From contig MCGT01000004.1 of assembly GCA_002104935.1 (NCBI GenBank), positions 496,001 through 560,000 on the forward strand: 64,000 bases of DNA. The letters run 5' to 3'. Position 1 is the stretch's first letter, and each line of letters begins with the position of its first letter. The position numbers and the translations under genes were made by a program. The notes under the pieces were generated by a model. The model made no database searches. It had not been told where the DNA came from and worked only from the letters and a program-made list of their open reading frames with translations. Of this stretch, positions 46,000-58,199 are shown piece by piece. Source of the DNA: Hesseltinella vesiculosa (Eukaryota; Mucoromycota; Mucoromycetes; Mucorales; Cunninghamellaceae).

Positions 46000-47874
46000 A
46001 CCCATGCCGCCGCCTTGGTTGAACATTTGGAAGATTTCACTGATGTCGACGCCGCCAGCATCAAAGCCACCGCCCATGCCACCACCGGCTTCCAGGTCAG
46101 CACCAGAGTCATAACGGGCCTTCTTTTGAGGATCGCTAAGAATAGAGTAGGCATCGTTGATTTCTTTGAACATCTTCTCACTTTCGGCATCGCCGGCATT
46201 CTTGTCGGGGTGGTATTTCAGAGCCATCTTGCGATAGGCCTTTTTGATTTCGCTTTCACCAGCATCCTTGCCCACGCCGAGGATCTTGTAGTAATCCTTG
46301 CGCTGAGCTTTCTTCAGCTCCAACTCGGCCTTTCGAAGGAGGTTGCGATATTCTGAAGAAGGAAAAGGTGAGTCCGATCGGTCTTTTTTTTTTCTAAACT
46401 GCCTTTGTCAATGCCACGCGCCATTCACATCTCGTTTTGCCCTGAAGATTGGGAAAGACTAACCTCGATTACCGGCATCGATATCTACCAATTTCTTGTA
46501 ATCTTGAGTGGCCTCTTCAAATTGTTCGGTTTCCATATAACAAGCAGCACGACGGCTATACACCTTTGTGAATTCAGGGTCCAATTCCAAAGCCTTGTCA
46601 CAATCCTTCAATGCTTCAGCAAATTTACGTTGCTATCGGGGGTAGGGAAGGTAAGCCATCACTCTTCCATTGTCGAGATAAAACTAAAAACACCTTACCT
46701 TTTGCAAAACAGCGGCTCGGTTGGAATACAACTTGGCATTGGTAGCGTGATTATCAGGATCCAAAGCAAGGGCAGAGGTATAGAGTTCATAAGCTTCATC
46801 CAATCGGTTGGCCTTGAAAGCTTGATTGCCTTGGTCTTTTGTAGATTCGATAGCACGAGCCAGTTTCAGTAGGGGTTTTGCTCGAACAAAGTCAGGGTCG
46901 TTTCGCAGGGCTTCCATGCAGTGCGTGCGCGCCTTTTCATTGTCACCCTGACCATAAAACATACGAGCACGCAATAATAAATAATCGGGGTCTTTGGAAT
47001 TCATCCGCAACAGAGAACTGAGAAAAAAAAAAAGCAACGAGTCAGCTGCATTCTTTCCCCCCTTTTTTTTTTGGGTGACCCTTCTCTCCGACATTACTTG
47101 ATAAGACGGCTTGCATCGCCAAAGTTACGTTCACCAAGGGCACATTCAGCTTGCCACACACGCCATTCCTTTGGCAGGTTGGCTTGATCCATGCCCTTGA
47201 TGGCTTGATCCAGGCTGTTGCGAGCCAGCCCCCATTGTTTGTTGTCCATATACATACTCACTTGCTGTAAATAATGCTTGACATGTAGCAGGTTGTTGTA
47301 ATCGCGCTGGACTTGACTGTTGTTGGGCTCCAGCTTCAGGATCTGGCTGTATTGTCGTTCAGCGTCGTCCAACCGGCCAGTCATCACCTGGCACTTTGCA
47401 CTGCGGATCATGGCCTTGATGTTGTCTGGATTCCATTCCATGGCTTGACGACAATCCCCGAAAGCTTGCTCATAGTCACCGACCATGGTCAAAGCAGCTG
47501 CTCGGTTGGCATAGTATGTCGAAAGGTCAGGCTGGGGTGCTTTTGGCTGGGTCAACTTCAGCATAGCTGCTCAAGAAAAAGCACCATGTGAGTACAGATA
47601 ATAAATAAAGCGTCCTTTGAAAACCTTACCAATAGCATCCCCATACAATTTAATCGCTTCCTTGTAGCTGCCTTGTTTGTAGGCTTGACCAGCTTGCTTG
47701 TTGATATCTTGAGGACTATGCAACAAAGATGTGAGTCATCCTGATCTAGATCCAAACAATGCCATGGTTTCCTTCAAGCCCCTCTCACCACCACGCACGA
47801 GGCTCGCCAAGTCAATTCAGCTGCACTTACGAAAGTTGATCTACCTCCATGTCTGCAGGATCGTTAGGGGCCAT
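45853..47874 (-). CDS. DNAJC7-like co-chaperone (TPR repeats + J domain)
   Basis: Six or so exons, about 510 residues, from ATG 47874 ([15 protein letters not shown]). Two groups of tetratricopeptide repeats are visible, for example [60 protein letters not shown] and [20 protein letters not shown]. The J domain follows: [34 protein letters not shown] with intact HPD, and [20 protein letters not shown]. The end is a Gly/Met-rich tail with a (GGM)n repeat and [20 protein letters not shown]. This is the order of DNAJC7/TPR2 (yeast relatives are shorter). It links Hsp90 and Hsp70 through the TPRs and stimulates Hsp70 ATPase. It is probably cytosolic. Confidence 0.93.
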
Positions 47875-48229
47875 TATGAAATAAGACTATGATACAGAAA
47901 TGTACAAAAAAAAAAAGAAAAAAAACAGAGGAGAGTGAAGAATGGAGCTATGTAGGAAAGTGAGGTGGAACCCTGACAGGAAAATGATTAACAGGAGGAG
48001 GATTACAACGTCAACAAAAAGGAAAGAAGTTGCAAAGAGACAAAAAAAAAAAAAAGGAAAAAGGTTTTTTTTTTGCCCTCGTTTTCAGGGCCAGTTCTTG
48101 ATGGAACCTACTCGAAGCAAAGGCAGGGTTCTCTTTTTCGTACGGTGTCGGCGTTTTAAACGGCGGCTTTTTGAAACACTCACCAGCTGGGACAAATTGG
48201 ATTTTTTTTTTTTCACTGCTCTCTTGAAC
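47875..48229. promoter_or_regulatory. Divergent promoter region, DNAJC7-like / BTB genes
   Basis: 355 nt between two divergent start codons. It is purine-rich with A runs on the first half and has T runs at 48065-48074 and 48202-48213, just before the BTB ATG. An open frame runs in from 47942 to the BTB start, but the ATG at 48230 is preferred because the upstream part is Lys/Arg/Phe homopolymer. Confidence 0.4.
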
Positions 48230-49749
48230 ATGTCGAAAGAAAACGAGCCTTCATGGGCACCAAAAGATGGTAATCAGATCCCTTTGGACTTTCTAATGAA
48301 CGGCCAATACAGTGACTGGTTCCAGTTTGCCTCAGCCAACAGCTTTGACACGATCTCCGATACGTCCTTCCCACCGTTGGACCTGAACAGCCATCTTGCC
48401 ATGCCTCCCTCGGATAATACCACCCCACCAACCAACCTCATGCCTTCGTCGTCCTCTCCTGCCTCGGCTTCCTCGGCCACCAACCAGCCCATGCCTAAGA
48501 AACGGAAACTCACTGACGACGAACCATCGAACCAAACGGTCTTTACTGTCATTGTCGGCGGTCGCCCATTCCGACTCTCTTGGGAATCTCTCAAGAGCGA
48601 TGGCCCCAACAACTTTTTTGTCAACTTTTTCCTCAAACGGCGTGAAGCCCGTGTCATGTACATCGATCGCGATGCTGACATTTTTCAGCTCATTGTGCAT
48701 CATTTACGAGGCTACTATGTCCGTCCTCAAACCGATATCCAAAACCAAGATCTCCTCAACGACGCCCGTTACTATGGCCTCAAACGCCTCGAAAAAACCT
48801 TACAGGAGCACCTCTATGTCAATGTAGGTGGCCGTGACTTTCGTATCAGCTGGACTCTGCTTCGCAAAGGTAAGCAGGCGAGAAGCAATAGCCACCAGCA
48901 CTCACCTCTTTTTGGCAAGGCGGCCGCAATACGTTTTTCACCGGCCCTTTACAGCATTCCTTGTTTGACCCGCACGATACCCCTTTTCAAGGCGCCCCGC
49001 TCTTCATCGATCGCGACCCAGACATCTTCCAGGAAATCATCAACCATTTGCGCGGCTACACCGTCCACATCAAGGACGAAACCCACCGCCGCAACTTGCT
49101 GAAAGACGCCCAGTACTACATGTTCCGCCAGCTGACCGACAAGCTCCAGACAGCCAGCAAGACGGTCGATGGGTTTGGTGAGTCCACCAGTCCCGAGGTC
49201 CTGCTGTTGCTACGGGATGTTCGTATGAGCAACCTCCTCCCCGTGGAAGACATGGCTGGCCCGCTGCTGTATAAGCGTGAAGATCTCCCCCACACACTCC
49301 TTGTCCAGGTGTCCGACATGATTCTCCAACTCCACTCCTCCACCTACACACCCGAGAACGAAGAGCCGCCGGTGGTGGACATCATGACCGTCAGTGCTAG
49401 CGACAAGAACAAACTCGGCCTCATTGCCAACGGTCTCAAGCTACCCAAAGGTCTCAATGTCGACCGCATGATCTGGGAAGAAGGCTGTGCCATCACCATC
49501 GATGACAATCCTGTCAGCTGCCTCAGCGAGCGGCAGAATCGCCAGCTGGACCGTCATGCGCCGCCCTCCTCCACCACCACCGCCTGTCAAAAATGCTCGG
49601 TTCCCTGCAATCTCTACCGCTGGACACTTGTCCGTGGTATTTGCGGTCTGCGTGTCATCGATGGAGCGTTGACTTTGGTTGGGGTCCGTTTAGAATTAAT
49701 TAGTTCTCGACTCCAACTCAATATGAAACGCCAGTTCTTGCCGCAATAA
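48230..49749 (+). CDS. Protein with two tandem T1-type BTB (K+-channel tetramerisation-like) domains
   Basis: Two exons, about 480 residues, from ATG 48230 (MSKENEPSWAPKDGNQIPLD). After a ~100-residue Ser/Pro-rich start with a PKKRKL nuclear-localisation-like motif, the first T1/BTB reads VFTVIVGGRPFRLSWESLKS, MYIDRDADIFQLIVHHLRGY, LLNDARYYGL. The second reads YVNVGGRDFRISWTLLRK, then (after the intron) GGRNTFFTGPL, LFIDRDPDIFQEIINHLRGY, LLKDAQYYMF. The same VGG...DRD.DIF..I..HLRGY pattern occurs twice, so this is an internal duplication. No channel helices follow, so it is not an ion channel. KCTD-like proteins usually act as scaffolds or cullin-3 adaptors. The C-terminal 200 residues are not recognised. 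Close relatives in fungi are poorly described. The stop overlaps an AATAAA-like signal. Confidence 0.85.
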
Positions 49750-49849
49750 AAGCTTTCTTTTTTTGGTTTTTTTACGCCGCTTTGGGTAGCGCTTGCATTT
49801 TTTCTTCTCTTTTCTCTACTTTTTTTTTTTTTTTTTTTACAAACTGACC

Positions 49850-50239
49850 ATGCCATTTCGTTGTAAATGCGGACGTACATTTGAAAAACCGGATTCGTTT
49901 GCCTCCCACACATCAGCCTGTGCTTCGTTCCATTCACGCCGAGTCTCTGACATCGCCACCACTGGCATCGCCATTCCTACCCGGCAACAGCCACCTCCAC
50001 CTCCATCAGACGCACCTTCCACCGCACAGTCTCTGCCTGGCCTCTCCACCCTGTCCTTCTTCCCTCCCACTCTCAGATCGCCGCCATCTTCCCCAACCGA
50101 TCATGCCATCTCGCCTCTCGCCGTCCAACGAGAATCCGCTCCGTTCTTTCTTCCCACCGGTCTCTCTATCCAAGACGCCTTTGAAGGAGCCCGTCGTCGA
50201 TCCATGTCTTCAGGCTCAACCAACAACCGTTTCAAGTGA
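49850..50239 (+). CDS. Small zinc-finger-like protein, function unknown
   Basis: A single open frame of 129 residues, 100 nt after the BTB gene. It starts MPFRCKCGRTFEKPDSFASH and goes on TSAC, a C-x-C-x12-H-x3-C arrangement that can bind one zinc ion as a degenerate C2H2/C2HC finger. The rest is Pro/Ser-rich (TRQQPPPPPSDAPSTAQS), with a short C-terminal motif GLSIQDAFEGARRRSMSSGS that looks like a basophilic kinase site or docking motif. No other domain is seen. Initiation at ATG 49850 is preceded by an 18-nt T run. It could be a real small nuclear protein. Confidence 0.6.
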   Translation: MPFRCKCGRTFEKPDSFASHTSACASFHSRRVSDIATTGIAIPTRQQPPPPPSDAPSTAQSLPGLSTLSFFPPTLRSPPSSPTDHAISPLAVQRESAPFFLPTGLSIQDAFEGARRRSMSSGSTNNRFK

Positions 50240-50625
50240 CAATAAAATAATGAACACCCCCACCTCCCTCGATACCTTTGGACCATCTCTTTCTCCTTTT
50301 CCTCTTTTCTCTTCCTCCCACGCTCCCTTCTCCTTGTCCTCATAGCCATATTCCTCTTTGCTTCTCATTCCCGCATCCTCATTACCCATCCCTCTCCTTT
50401 TTCCTTCTTCTCTTTTCCCTCCACGGCTTTGGCTCTGCTGGATGGTTTAGTAGCTACTTTTTTTGTTCATCACGACCTTCCAAAAAAAATAAAAACCGAG
50501 GTCACTCATTGTCTGAGTCAACCATGCCCAAAACTCAGAGAGTCGGTATTGCGGATGAATTTGGACAGGGTATTTTCTTTTCTTTTTTTTTTTTGTTTTC
50601 CCTAATCCCTCTCTTTTTTGATAGC

Positions 50626-52158
50626 ATGGATGCTTTTCAAGTGATGATGGGGACGCTGCCAAATCAGAGAAAGCGTGCCATCTCGGCCTCAGATGAAGAG
50701 ACCTCGCCCAGCACGCTGGCTTCCGAATCAACTCCCAGCCCAAAGCGAAGAAAACCAAGACCGAAAAATTATGTTTGCGAATTCGAGGACTGTGGCAAAG
50801 CATTTGATGTTCCTGCAAAGCTACGGGATCATGTTCGCACACACACCGGTGAGGTAGGCTTGACCCTCATGACATTCTTCGATCCTGTCTCTTTCTGACA
50901 CCAACCCTTGTTTTGTCCTCTCTCTCCATAGCGGCCCTACTGCTGCACATTCCCCGACTGTGGCAAGTCCTTTGCGAAGCAGACATCGCTCAAGGCCCAC
51001 TACAACATTCATGATCCTGATTTTGCAACGCGATTCCAGTGCGAACACTGCGGTAAAACATTTCCTCGAAAGCAATCCTACACCCAGCATGTCGAACTCC
51101 AACACGTCCGAGCCACTTGCCATCCTTGCACATGGGAAGGCTGTGACGCCAAATTCACCCAACCATTTGAGCTAAGACGCCACATGTGCACCCATACCAA
51201 CAAGCGCCCCCACCCTTGCGAGGTGCCCGGCTGTGGCTCAAGCTTTGACTGGCCAAACCGTCTGCGCTTTCACATGGACACTGTCCACAGCGGTAAGGAC
51301 ACCGACCCCCTTGATCCCCGACTCAATTTTTTTTTTCTCCAGAGGTGAAAAAATACGTGTGCACGGAAGAGGGGTGCGAAGAAAAGTTTGTTAAATGGGC
51401 CGACCTGCGTGCTCACATCTATGAAACCCATCCCGTCGACTGTACCATCTGCAATAAGGAATTCTCCCGTGCTTCCTACCTAAACGCCCACATGAAATCG
51501 GCCCATTCCAACTTACAAATCCCCTGCACTATAGAGGGATGCGATGCCGTCTTCAAATCCGTAAGATCTTCTGACAAAAAAAAAAAAAATAAGCGGGGGT
51601 CCCCTTTCTAATCTATTTATTTTTTTAAAGAAAAAAGCCATGAATACCCATATCGAGCGCGTCCACAAACATATCCAACCCCCTCGACGACACCAGTGCG
51701 ATATCTGCGGAATGGCTTTTCCTTATGCTAGCGTCCTCGCCAAACATGTTCCCACCCATCAAAAGGTAACCATGCATTAATAGAAACGCATTGGCATTCA
51801 CCTTTTTTTTTTTTTTTCTGCTGCTCCCCTTGCTTAGGCCGAGGAAAGTACCAAACGAGCGTCAGTGATTGACCAGTTGACCGGAAAGGATTATGCAGAC
51901 AGCAATGAACGCCAGTTCCTGTGTCCCTTTGAAGGCTGTGACCGCAAATATATCTACGAATACCATCTACGGCGCCACTTGCAAAGTGAAGCGCACAAGG
52001 ACGACCTCGCCCAATTCGAGGCCAAGCAAGAACTCCCTGATGATCAGCCTCTCGATGCCGCTGTCAGTGGCACCCCTGTCAGCATACCGCCAAAGTCCCC
52101 CGACACCAGTGCCCTAGAGCCTACCAGCCCCGTTCCAGCCTCTGTCAACGACAACTAG
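50626..52158 (+). CDS. TFIIIA-like protein with ten C2H2 zinc fingers
   Basis: Five exons, about 410 residues. The start is taken at ATG 50626 (MDAFQVMMGTLPNQRKRAIS); an upstream ATG at 50524 cannot be joined in frame. After a ~45-residue basic stretch come ten C2H2 fingers. Examples are YVCEFEDCGKAFDVPAKLRD, YCCTFPDCGKSFAKQTSLKA, FQCEHCGKTFPRKQSYTQHV, CDAKFTQPFELRRHMCTHTN and IPCTIEGCDAVFKS. The last (FLCPFEGCDRKYIYEYHLRR) is separated from the ninth by ~35 residues, as in yeast TFIIIA, where a spacer precedes the final finger. It would bind the 5S rRNA gene internal control region and 5S RNA. The acidic/Pro C terminus could be the activation part. A general zinc-finger regulator is the alternative. 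Confidence 0.82.
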
Positions 52159-52786
52159 CCCCCTCGCTCTAAGCTTATCATTTACCCACTTCCTACACAT
52201 TGATCTCTCTCTCTCTCTTTTGCATGTCTCTCTTTATTTTTTTCTTTTCCTCCTCTCCTGCACGTCTATAAATCTGCGTTGCCTTGGACGATATGGTACA
52301 GAACGAGAGACTTGACTATCGAGCCTGCCGATTTTTGGAACCAAAAGAGATAATGCTAAACCTTTGTGCAGAAAGACGCGAGAGACGGTCGCCGCTGGGA
52401 GCTTGATGATGTTGCACAGCGAAGCGTCGCCAAACACGATTTTCTCCTCCAGCCTCTCTCCCGTTAAAACACGATCGAAAAACCTTTCAGACGCCGCGTA
52501 TCGCTGGCTCTTGACTTGCAAGCCAGAGATAAACAGGCCATCTCTTTTCTACAGCGCCAAGCCTCCTCGCCAACATGCTGTTGACTCTTCAGCAAACATT
52601 CGTCACCATCCCAGATGGATGTCATGATGAAATGTGGCTCACATCGCGTCAGGATTTGGTACTGGGCCTGCACCATCTCAATCAATCATGATAATAACAA
52701 CAATCTACGACGAGCCATGTTTATTGCTAGGCGCATGGCCGGCTGTCATGATGGGATCCGACAACCCTATCAAACGATTAAACATA
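52159..52786. other. Convergent intergenic region, no gene recognised
   Basis: About 630 nt between the TFIIIA-like stop and the Polo kinase stop. It contains a CT-rich microsatellite (52206-52218) and overlapping open frames of 60-95 codons on both strands without motifs. Confidence 0.5.
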
Positions 52787-55416
52787 TCAATGGGGTTGGG
52801 CTGGTTGACAATTGGAGGTTTTGAACTGCTGGATCAGTTCGTCGCGCACAAAATAGAGAAGCTTTGTCAGTTCTGGGTCGCCCGAGGCAATGGCTTCCGG
52901 CAATTCGTACATTCGTTTGATTCGGTGTTGATCAATGTACAAAAGCCGGGCGCCTTCATCAAAAAGAATGAGTTTATGCCTTGGGTTGAAGAAATTGAAC
53001 TGAAAAAAAAAAAAAAAAAAAAAAGTGAGCGAGATCCTGCTCTCCGAGGTGCCCCTGTCTTCCCATACCTGGATCACATTATTGCTCAAGCGGAAAACAA
53101 TGGCCTTTTGGAAGACCATGTACTTGGAAAGATACACGCCGCTTTGGCTGGGAGGGGCAGGCGTGGCGTTTTGAACCGAGGTTTGGCTGCTATAGGGAGA
53201 GTCGTCGACCAGGGTTTGATAAATATAATCAATGATGTTATTGACCAGGAAGATTTTCTTTTTCAGTTCAAATGGCATGTCCTTGTTATCGACATCATAA
53301 CGAGCTTCGACTTCTGACGTGTCAGGGGTATGGGATACGAGTTGGTAGGATCTAAGAAGGAGAAAGGTGAGTCCACCTTTTTTTTTTTTAATACGCGGTC
53401 CAAAGAAGATCATTACTTTTTGTCATAGGTGGCTAGGGATGTTGTGTCGTTGAACAGGACGCCGGCATTTCCTTCAGATGTAGTGTAGCCAAAGCCATAT
53501 CGGTAGGTAGCATCGACCCATTTGTTGATATAAATGTTGTGCTCGGACCATTCGGGTGGATCGATGGGCGTGCCTTTGAGTGTACGTTTGTAATGGGTGA
53601 TTCGGTCGAGGCCCTTGACAAGCGTCATGGCTGTGCGCTCGACCAGCTTGTGGTCGGATCCGGATTGGAACAGAATCACGGGCTGCAGTTCATCCAATGA
53701 CGGACAGGTGGTTAAGGCTGAATGAGGAAGATGCGTGGGTAAATCGGCATTCTGAATGAAAGGATGCTGCAGAACTTCCGGAATGGTAGGCCGTTCATCT
53801 AAATCAATAAGCGTGGCGGTGTTAGAATCCCTTGTCGCTGACCGTGTTTGTGCTCACGCTTACCTGGATTTGGGACAAGGATTTTGGCAATCAAATCTTT
53901 GACATCACTGGAAAGTGACAGGCCCTCCGGGAATGTGTATTTGATGTACCTATTTCCTTTGCTATTAAAAATAAAACACCGCAGTGATGGTCAGCGTGTT
54001 GAAGCGGCAATGGATAAACCTGCACTTGGCCATTACCTAAACAGTTCCTTGGAGTCACGGATTCTGAATGGATGCTTGCCGACCAAGAGTGTATATCTAC
54101 GTGTCCAAAAAAAAAAAAAAACACCACCAAGAATCAATGGCTGTGCTCATCGAAAGCCCTAAGCATGTGCTTACAACAAAATGCCCAGCGACCAAACGTC
54201 CACTTTTTGATTATGGCCGTCTTTGCCAAACAAAACTTCAGGAGCCAGGTAATTAGGAGTGCCGCAGACGGTCCTACATAAAAAAAACGGAGATGAGGAT
54301 TCTGCCGGGAGTTTTTTTCATTGAGCTTACTTTTTACGCTCTTCATAAGTCTTGAGGATGGCCGAGAGACCAAAGTCGCCTAGCTTGACATTCAAGTCAT
54401 CGTCCAAAAATACGTTGCTGAGTTTGATATCGCGATGCACCACCTGCTGCGAGTGGATATATTCACAGGCGTCCAGCAATTGCAGCATGAAGAAGCGGAC
54501 CTCGGGCTCGCTAAGGCGACGTCTTGCTCTGAGCATTTCTGCCAGGGACTTTATGAGAGAGGGTGAGTCATGGCCATCCAGCTTGCTACACTGATATCTT
54601 TACCTTGTTCCTGCAAATCTCTAGTACGAGATAGATGTTGGCGTCATCCTCGAAGCAGTCATGGAAATAGACGATGCGTCTGTGCTGCATTTGGCCGTGG
54701 ATGATGATTTCGCAGTGTAGTTTCGCCAGGAACTTGACGTTGGACAGGGATTTCTTGGACACTACCTTGAGTGCATACATTTCTCCGGCCTTTGTGCGTA
54801 CTTGGTAGCAACGAGCAAATCCGCCCTAGGAAGCAATAAGGTGATGGTGAGCATGCTGCACAATGAGCCTGAGCCATTCATCTTTTTTTTTTTCGCTTAC
54901 TTCACCAAGCAATTCCACTTTGTAGTACGTTCGATTATGGTATACATCATGAATGACATCGGGCACTTCTTCATCGGTGACGACATGGATCTTGTTGGAT
55001 GCCTTGGCCGGAACCTTGGGCTTGGGTCGTTGGGGCTGGGGCTGTTGACGTAGAGTCTGTCGTAGAGGTTGTGATGAAGGTTTGGTGATGGGTTGCTTGG
55101 CGGTCGTTGGTAGGACTGATTTGCGTAGGTCGCCGGAAGAGGAAGGTCGTTGATGAAGAGGCGCATCACGGACATTACGATCATACGGGCGCAGGGGGGA
55201 TCGACGTTTGCTGCCCAAGGAATGCTGATGCTCCATGTTTTTCAAGACATTGGCGACAGACGGAGGCAGGGCTGGTGTTGCTTTGGCTGTCTTTGATACA
55301 GGGGCGTATTTTGGAATGCTCAACCCAAACTGCTCTTGGTTGCTGGAGCTTGGTGTATGATCTTTCAAAGGGGTTTTTTTGCTGGCGAGGGAAAATCCTT
55401 TTTTCGACTGTGACAT
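52787..55416 (-). CDS. Polo-like kinase (kinase domain + polo boxes)
   Basis: Nine or so exons, about 700 residues, from ATG 55416 ([20 protein letters not shown]). A ~170-residue basic, Pro/Gln-rich N terminus precedes the kinase domain. That domain has the glycine loop GGFARCYQV (after GE at an exon end), [11 protein letters not shown] with the ATP Lys, [32 protein letters not shown], and the T-loop [18 protein letters not shown]. This T-loop is typical of Plk1/Cdc5/Plo1. The C-terminal half has polo boxes: [35 protein letters not shown] and [20 protein letters not shown]. It drives mitotic entry, spindle assembly and cytokinesis. The N-terminal extension resembles that of yeast Cdc5, which carries degradation signals. 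One intron (near 53000-53023) has a 22-nt A run. Confidence 0.95.
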
Positions 55417-56239
55417 TCCGGTCTTTTTTTTGGCTTTTTCACAAAAGGATATTAAGCGTGCGAAAGGGAATGGAAGTGGGCTTTTTTTAATCAAGGAAAA
55501 AAGGGTCGCAAAAAAAAAAAATTAAGGAAAAGGTGCAAGAAATTCAGGGAGGATGTTTTTTTTATTGTCCAGCGGACATTCAATCACAGCCGCGCCTTTC
55601 TACAGTTGACGATTTGCCACTGTGTCGATACTTCCCGCGCTCTGCGAAAGCCTCATGTTGACAGGATGGATCACTTGATGTTTGTGTCCATTGGCAATGG
55701 AGAACTAGTCGATGAGATCAGGAAAATACCGGTGTAGGAGACAGGAGGAAGGCGCATGGCCAGGGATTCCAGCGGTAGATTTAACCAGGCTGCATGCAAC
55801 CATCCAAACCAAAAATTGCCCAATCGAAAAAGAAGCATGTGATCCTAGCTCATAGCATGTTGGTTGTGCTGTGCATGGACAGTCTCTCTCTCGCTGTTCG
55901 CGGAAAATATGTCCTCTTGCTGGTCAATCCCTTCGCAACCCCTACGACCTCCGAAGGAAACGGCGAGCAAGGAGCTTACCTTTCATCTTTTTGCTTCTGG
56001 TTCATTAATCCTGCCATCTTTACATACCTTTTTTTCTTCTTTTTTTAGTCTTCTGCATCCATTATCAAGGAATATCCTCTTTCCAATGAGCATAAATAAA
56101 AATGACCATGGCTATCACCTCTCTGGTTTGGCGCTTGCCTTTTTTGGTTTTTGTGAACCAAAGATTCAGCGTGGCACAGATGAAATTAAAAAAAAAAAAG
56201 TGTGCGATGTTTACAAATGACACATTGAACAAAACTGTA
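55417..56239. other. Intergenic, no gene recognised
   Basis: About 820 nt between the Polo kinase start and the RhoGAP stop, both on the minus strand. It should contain the Polo kinase promoter. Only short, motif-free open frames are present. Confidence 0.5.
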
Positions 56240-58199
56240 TTATTTTGGTGAGGACATGAGCTGTTCAAACTGACGACCAAGAGCTTCGACACGACTGCCA
56301 CTTCGAGCTCGGCGAGAAGAAAAGGAGGTGGCGGAGGCGGCTTTGGTAAAGGCAAAGCTGGATGGTGGAGCGGTGGAGGGCGAGGATGAGGTTTTCAGCA
56401 GAGGATAAGAGGTTGGGGCTGAGAAGGACTTGGACCGAGGTTTTTGTTTGTCAGAGGGGGGCGAGATCGAGCGCTTGCTTGGTGAGCGGGCGGGTTTCTT
56501 GGGAGGACCAAGAGAGGAGGAGGAGGAAGAGGAAGAGCTGTTCATGGTGTGCTTCAAAAGCTCGGTATCGGACAAGGTCTTGGCGTGTTGCAGCTGCGGT
56601 GATGGCTGAGGGCTATCAAAAGGTTGTGGTGAGGAGTTACGCGAGTGTTGGGAGGCCAAGGCTAATTTGCCGAGGTCTATGCTTTTGTTGGCAACAGAGG
56701 GCCGGTGCGAACGGGCAGGCTTGGTTGGGACGGTTGAAATGGTAGGGGATTGGATATGCCTTGGTTTGACGGGAAGAGGCGGAGGAGGCTGCCTCAATGC
56801 AGAGGTTGGTAGTGGCGGTGGCAGAGAAGGCGAGGCTCTGGCGGGGGATGCTATCGGGCCAGCCGACGACAGAGTGGCCAAGGGTTTGAAAACGACAGTA
56901 TGGTGATCAACCATGCAGTGGAAAAGCAGGCGACTGATGCCCAAGGTCGGAATGAAGATCAAGGCGAGGTTGGAGGTGGACATCTTATTCTCGTCTTGCC
57001 GAGCAGCGATGTGATGCAAGTGGCGGGAGAGGCAGGACAGTAAATAATGCGAGTCAACTGGCAGCTGGGTCGTGATATCGGCAATCACCTCCAACAATTC
57101 GGTGGTGATAGGGGGCAGATCTGAGTTGGGGCTGGCATGTTGTTTTGTGTAGATGGTCAAATGAGACTTATACTGGTCATTGATATCCTCGGGGATCAGT
57201 TGATCGGGTACTATCAGCAAAGGTCAGGCCTTGTTGCTTCCATCCACGCCTCCTCAAGGAACTTACATTCACGTAAATACATTTTCAATAGTGTAGCCAC
57301 AGCGTTGGTATCAGGGAAGGTCGTAAAAAAGTCGCAATCATCGCCTTTGAAAAACGTCTATGTATGAGCCTCGGCAGTTGCATGTTGATCAGTGTCAGTG
57401 TCAATAAAACTCCCTTACCTTTATCGAATATCATTTTCAGTTTGTTGACCACGGTTGTACTTCCTGGCACACTTTTAAAGAAGCTGTCAACTCTCCACGC
57501 ATTCTTTCCCCCTCCTTTTCTTTGCCAAGAGATCTTACCGATAGATGCCAACCTCTTCTGTGCCTAAAATGAAAAGACTGCGTGATTAGATTGCGATCTT
57601 TTTTTTTTTTTTTTTTTTTTGCTGAGCCATTTCTATTATTATTGCAAATTTTATGATTTACCATGAACATCTAGATAATCAATACAACGACGGAGAATCC
57701 CAGGTAATGGGTCGGCGTCGGATAAGCAAGTGTAAACAATGGCTTGGTCTAGAGGGCTGCCAAACAGATGAAACGCACCGAGGTCATCGAAATCCTGATC
57801 TAGGTGAGAAAAAAAAAGCCTGTGGTTAGCCAAGACAATCAAAAGGCAGGCGTTCTTACTTTGTAGCCTTTTTTCACGCCAGCGGTCGACCGCCTCTTTT
57901 CCCTTCCGACTCCATTCCAAGCCAGTTTCACGAGCCAAGTTGCTATACATCATGCCACGAGAACGCCATTCTGGAAGTCTTTCATGTACTGTGGCATTGA
58001 GTTCAGTTCGCTTTTGCTCGACCTTGTGACGAGTGTCTCGCATGGTGATAGCCAATTTGCTAAAGACAGATGAAGACGGTGTGGTTGGAGGTGGAGGAGG
58101 CGGTCGTTGTCGAATAGGCTGTTCTTGCTGCTGTTCATCAAAGGAAAATGCAGATGATGACGATGACGATGCTAAAGAAGAAGTGTCGGATGACGGCAT
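56240..58199 (-). CDS. RhoGAP-domain protein
   Basis: Six or seven exons, about 540 residues, from ATG 58199 (MPSSDTSSLASSSSSSAFSF). A low-complexity start with a Pro run is followed by a helical stretch (KLAITMRDTRHKVEQKRTEL). The RhoGAP domain is FGSPLDQAIVYTCLSDADPL, PGILRRCIDYLDVHG, then TEEVGIYR-VPGSTTVVNKLK, MIFDKG, VATLLKMYLRELP, and LSRHLHHIAARQDENKMSTS with NLALIFIPTL. The catalytic arginine finger is the R of GIYR; its codon is split by an intron after a 25-nt exon (57563-57539). All RhoGAP landmarks are present. The C-terminal third is Ser/Pro-rich with PxxP motifs and RSPSKRSISPPSDKQKPRSK, probably for SH3 and kinase partners. It would switch off Rho/Rac/Cdc42 GTPases at the cell cortex. 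Confidence 0.9.

Noticed and set aside
47942..48229. Upstream in-frame extension of the BTB protein
   Set aside because: Extension is Lys/Arg/Phe homopolymer, and the ATG at 48230 directly precedes a normal N terminus.
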